Origin: Halomonas sp.
Lineage (GTDB): Bacteria; Pseudomonadota; Gammaproteobacteria; Pseudomonadales; Halomonadaceae
Assembly (NCBI GenBank): GCA_007116835.1
Contig: SKHS01000195.1
Span: forward strand, 1 to 8,196
Direction: 5' to 3'
DNA length: 8,196 nt
Shown: positions 7,074 through 8,196 of the stretch, in pieces
How positions within the stretch are numbered: the stretch's first letter is position 1
Layout of the letters: each line of letters begins with the position of its first letter
Position numbers and translations under genes: made by a program
Notes under the pieces: model-generated
Told to the model about the DNA's origin: nothing
Database searches by the model: none
The model's input: only the letters and a program-made list of their open reading frames with translations

Positions 7074-7140
7074 ACTGGCTTGATCCGAGTTGGCCTGTTT
7101 GTCTATTAAACAGGCGTGTTACTCGGGTATTCCGAGCAGT
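7074..7140 (+). ncRNA. Three-tier 20-bp hairpin with an alternative stem
   Basis: Nested pairing: ACTG-g-CT (7074-7080) with AGCAGT (7135-7140); CCGAGT (7085-7090) with ACTCGG (7121-7126); GCCTGTTT (7093-7100) with AAACAGGC (7108-7115) around the loop GTCTATT. All pairs are Watson-Crick. CTCGG (7122-7126) can instead pair with CCGAG (7132-7136) around GTATT, and this would break both the outer and middle stems. Mutually exclusive stems are typical of leader switches and attenuators. The perfect inner palindrome could equally be a dimeric-repressor operator, because a weak promoter-like pair overlaps it. Confidence 0.45.
7080..7109 (+). promoter_or_regulatory. Weak candidate rho promoter overlapping the palindrome
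   Basis: TTGATC (7080-7085; four of six) and TATTAA (7104-7109; four of six) are 18 bp apart and would start transcription near 7116, leaving a rho leader of about 320 nt. The -10 lies in the loop and right arm of the GCCTGTTT/AAACAGGC palindrome, so a repressor bound there would block it. If this promoter is real, the 7030-7061 hairpin and the left half of the large hairpin would not be in the rho mRNA. I found no better rho promoter by eye. Confidence 0.2.
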
Positions 7141-7152
7141 ACGTATCCAAAT

Positions 7153-7169
7153 GGCATCAGCCAGATGTC
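7153..7169 (+). ncRNA. Third hairpin of the spacer series
   Basis: GGCATC (7153-7158) pairs with GATGTC (7164-7169) around the loop AGCCA, with one G-U wobble that again pairs only in plus-strand RNA. It lies 12 bases after the large hairpin. A competing TGGC/GCCA stem (7152-7155 with 7160-7163) exists. It is modest alone and notable only as part of the series. Confidence 0.25.
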
Positions 7170-7350
7170 CAAGTCGTCAGATAACCCACTGAAACAGCAC
7201 TCTCCTGTGCCGATCAGATTAACTAGTTTTTTAGCACCCTCACGTTAAGCAGCCACTGATGCCGTTGTGACTTCTCAGGCATACAGTAAATGACTGCCAA
7301 ACAAGCAGTATCTGAGTGTGTGTCTAGAGGGGGATCTGAACGCATCACTT

Positions 7351-7408
7351 GGCGCTTAGCCCTACTACTTAGGCCACGCCTCCTGTCTTATTCCCGGCGC
7401 TTGTCGCC
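7351..7408 (+). promoter_or_regulatory. Alternating GGCG/CGCC segments in the proximal rho leader
   Basis: GGCG (7351-7354), CGCC (7377-7380), GGCG (7396-7399) and CGCC (7405-7408) alternate, so 1 with 2 plus 3 with 4 compete with 2 with 3. Stem 1:2 also encloses GCC (7359-7361) with GGC (7372-7374). Stem 3:4 has the loop CTTGT and ends eight bases before a short ORF. The 7-mer GGCGCTT opens both segments 1 and 3. The region from 7375 to 7440 is rich in C and poor in G, compatible with Rho loading. The stems are short, so this is suggestive only. Confidence 0.25.
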
Positions 7409-7416
7409 TAGCTTTC

Positions 7417-7443
7417 ATGAGCAACTTTCTAACACACCGATGA
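7417..7443 (+). CDS. Possible 8-codon leader ORF overlapping the rho start
   Basis: ATG at 7417 opens a frame encoding MSNFLTHR and stops at TGA 7441-7443, so its stop overlaps the rho ATG (7440-7442) as ATGA. This arrangement allows termination-reinitiation coupling. No Shine-Dalgarno precedes either start. E. coli rho has an upstream leader peptide (rhoL), but this ORF shows no recognisable similarity to it. It may be chance. Confidence 0.2.
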   Translation: MSNFLTHR

Positions 7444-8196
7444 ATCTCACTGAACTCAAGCAAAAAACCGTTCCCGAGCTGCTCGATATCGCCCGCGAGA
7501 TGGGTATCGACAACTTAGCCCGTTCGCGCAAGCAGGACATCATTTTCGCCATCCTCAAAAAGCATGCAAAAAGCGGTGAGGATATTTATGGCGACGGTGT
7601 GCTGGAAATTCTTCAGGATGGCTTCGGCTTCCTGCGTAGCGCAGACAGCTCGTACCTCGCCGGACCGGACGATATCTACGTATCGCCGTCGCAGATTCGT
7701 CGTTTCAATCTGCGTAAAGGTGATTCCATTTCTGGCAAAATTCGCCCGCCCAAAGAAGGCGAGCGTTACTTTGCCCTGCTCAAAGTTAGCCAGATAAACT
7801 TTGACCGTCCGGAAAATGCCAAGCATAAGATTCTCTTTGAGAACTTAACGCCGCTATTCCCGGATGATCGGATGCGCATGGAGATCGGTAACGGCTCCAC
7901 CGAAGATCTTACCGCGCGGATCATCGATCTAACGGCGCCGATTGGTAAAGGTCAGCGTGGGCTATTGGTGTCGCCGCCGAAAGCGGGTAAGACACTCATG
8001 CTGCAGAACATTGCAACGTCCATTACGCGCAATAACCCTGAGTGCCACCTGATCGTATTGCTGATCGACGAGCGCCCTGAGGAAGTCACCGAAATGTCGC
8101 GCACCGTGCGTGGTGAAGTGGTTGCCTCTACCTTCGATGAGCCGCCCGCCCGCCACGTGCAGGTTGCTGAAATGGTCATCGAAAAAGCCAAGCGCC
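7440..8196 (+). CDS. rho: Transcription termination factor Rho, 3'-truncated by window edge
   Basis: Rho is a hexameric ATP-dependent RNA helicase that loads on unstructured C-rich RNA and terminates transcription. The 252 visible residues align with E. coli Rho (419 aa) without gaps, so about 167 residues lie beyond the edge. Seen: the N-terminal helix bundle MNLTELKQKTVPELL and NLARSRKQDIIFAILK; the primary RNA-binding OB fold with GFGFLR (61-66), DDIYVSPSQIRRF (77-89) and GERYFALLKV (107-116), including F62, F64, R66, Y80, E108 and Y110; the Walker A segment PPKAGKT (179-185) with K181 and K184; and LLIDERPEEVTEM (207-219) with catalytic E211. Walker B, the Q-loop and the R-loop lie outside. 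The start ATG 7440 is fixed by homology (MNLTEL). It has no recognisable Shine-Dalgarno and overlaps the stop of an 8-codon ORF. E. coli rho is autoregulated by attenuation in its leader, and the long structured leader here fits similar control. Confidence 0.98.
   Translation, partial: MNLTELKQKTVPELLDIAREMGIDNLARSRKQDIIFAILKKHAKSGEDIYGDGVLEILQDGFGFLRSADSSYLAGPDDIYVSPSQIRRFNLRKGDSISGKIRPPKEGERYFALLKVSQINFDRPENAKHKILFENLTPLFPDDRMRMEIGNGSTEDLTARIIDLTAPIGKGQRGLLVSPPKAGKTLMLQNIATSITRNNPECHLIVLLIDERPEEVTEMSRTVRGEVVASTFDEPPARHVQVAEMVIEKAKR

Larger units (their letters stand above)
6972..7439. other. 468-bp ppx-rho divergent intergenic region
   Basis: No reading frame here resembles a known protein. 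I looked for a thioredoxin gene, with its WCGPC active site, because trxA sits immediately upstream of rho in E. coli and Pseudomonas. None is present in any frame, and no remnant is recognisable. The region should hold the divergent promoters of ppx and rho and the rho 5' leader. The left third (7021-7169) is dominated by inverted repeats. The middle (about 7170-7340) shows little apart from an 8-bp palindrome AACTAGTT at 7221-7228 running into six T (7227-7232) and a 5-bp stem ATGCC/GGCAT (7259-7263 with 7278-7282). The right end is C-rich and G-poor on the plus strand, as expected of a Rho loading (rut-like) segment. Confidence 0.7.

Noticed and set aside
7227..7232. Intrinsic terminator at the T6 run in the ppx-rho spacer
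   Set aside because: No stable GC-rich stem immediately precedes the T-run; only the AT-rich palindrome AACTAGTT touches it.
7321..7383. A tRNA-like segment on the minus strand (D-arm-like GCCTAAGTAGTAGGGC and TTCAGATC)
   Set aside because: No matching acceptor stem, no valid 7-nt anticodon loop and no proper T-arm. The resemblance is partial and by chance.
7515..8191. Minus-strand open frames opposite rho, and similar open frames opposite dnaE, tilS and ppx
   Set aside because: They are antisense shadows of well-conserved coding sequence with no recognisable family content or ribosome sites.

Overview
The window is a housekeeping segment of a gammaproteobacterial chromosome. Protein sequences and gene order (dnaE-accA-tilS reading right, ppx reading left, rho reading right) suggest a Halomonas-like member of the Halomonadaceae/Oceanospirillales. 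This placement rests on remembered family resemblance, not a search, so confidence is moderate. All five proteins are colinear with their E. coli counterparts. I see no insertion sequence, prophage gene, CRISPR array, rRNA or tRNA.

Layout: 1-3020 is the 3' six-sevenths of dnaE (replicative DNA polymerase III alpha), with about 155 N-terminal residues lying left of the window. A 173-bp gap (3021-3193) holds a clean inverted repeat and a plausible extended -10 promoter for accA. accA (3194-4150, acetyl-CoA carboxylase carboxyltransferase alpha) overlaps tilS (4131-5405, tRNA-Ile lysidine synthetase) by 20 bp. tilS meets ppx (5406-6971, minus strand, exopolyphosphatase) tail to tail with no spacer, and both stop regions lie in a 13-bp direct repeat. 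rho (7440 to the right edge, 252 residues visible) diverges from ppx across a 468-bp non-coding region.

The genes serve replication, the first committed step of fatty-acid synthesis, decoding of AUA codons, polyphosphate turnover and transcription termination. accA and tilS are probably co-transcribed and translationally coupled. ppx has its own strong Shine-Dalgarno and is divergent from rho.

The least explained part is the ppx-rho spacer. It has no thioredoxin gene, which sits just upstream of rho in E. coli and Pseudomonas. It contains a series of strong inverted repeats: a 13-bp hairpin, a 20-bp three-tier hairpin with a competing alternative stem, and a 6-bp hairpin. Nearer rho it has an alternating GGCG/CGCC set and a C-rich stretch. 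An 8-codon ORF ends on the ATGA that carries the rho start. Rho itself has no visible Shine-Dalgarno. Together these look like a structured, possibly autoregulatory rho leader, or a small RNA plus leader. Other points are a 9-G run encoding the phosphate-binding glycines of Ppx and a DnaE clamp-binding motif lacking its usual glutamine.
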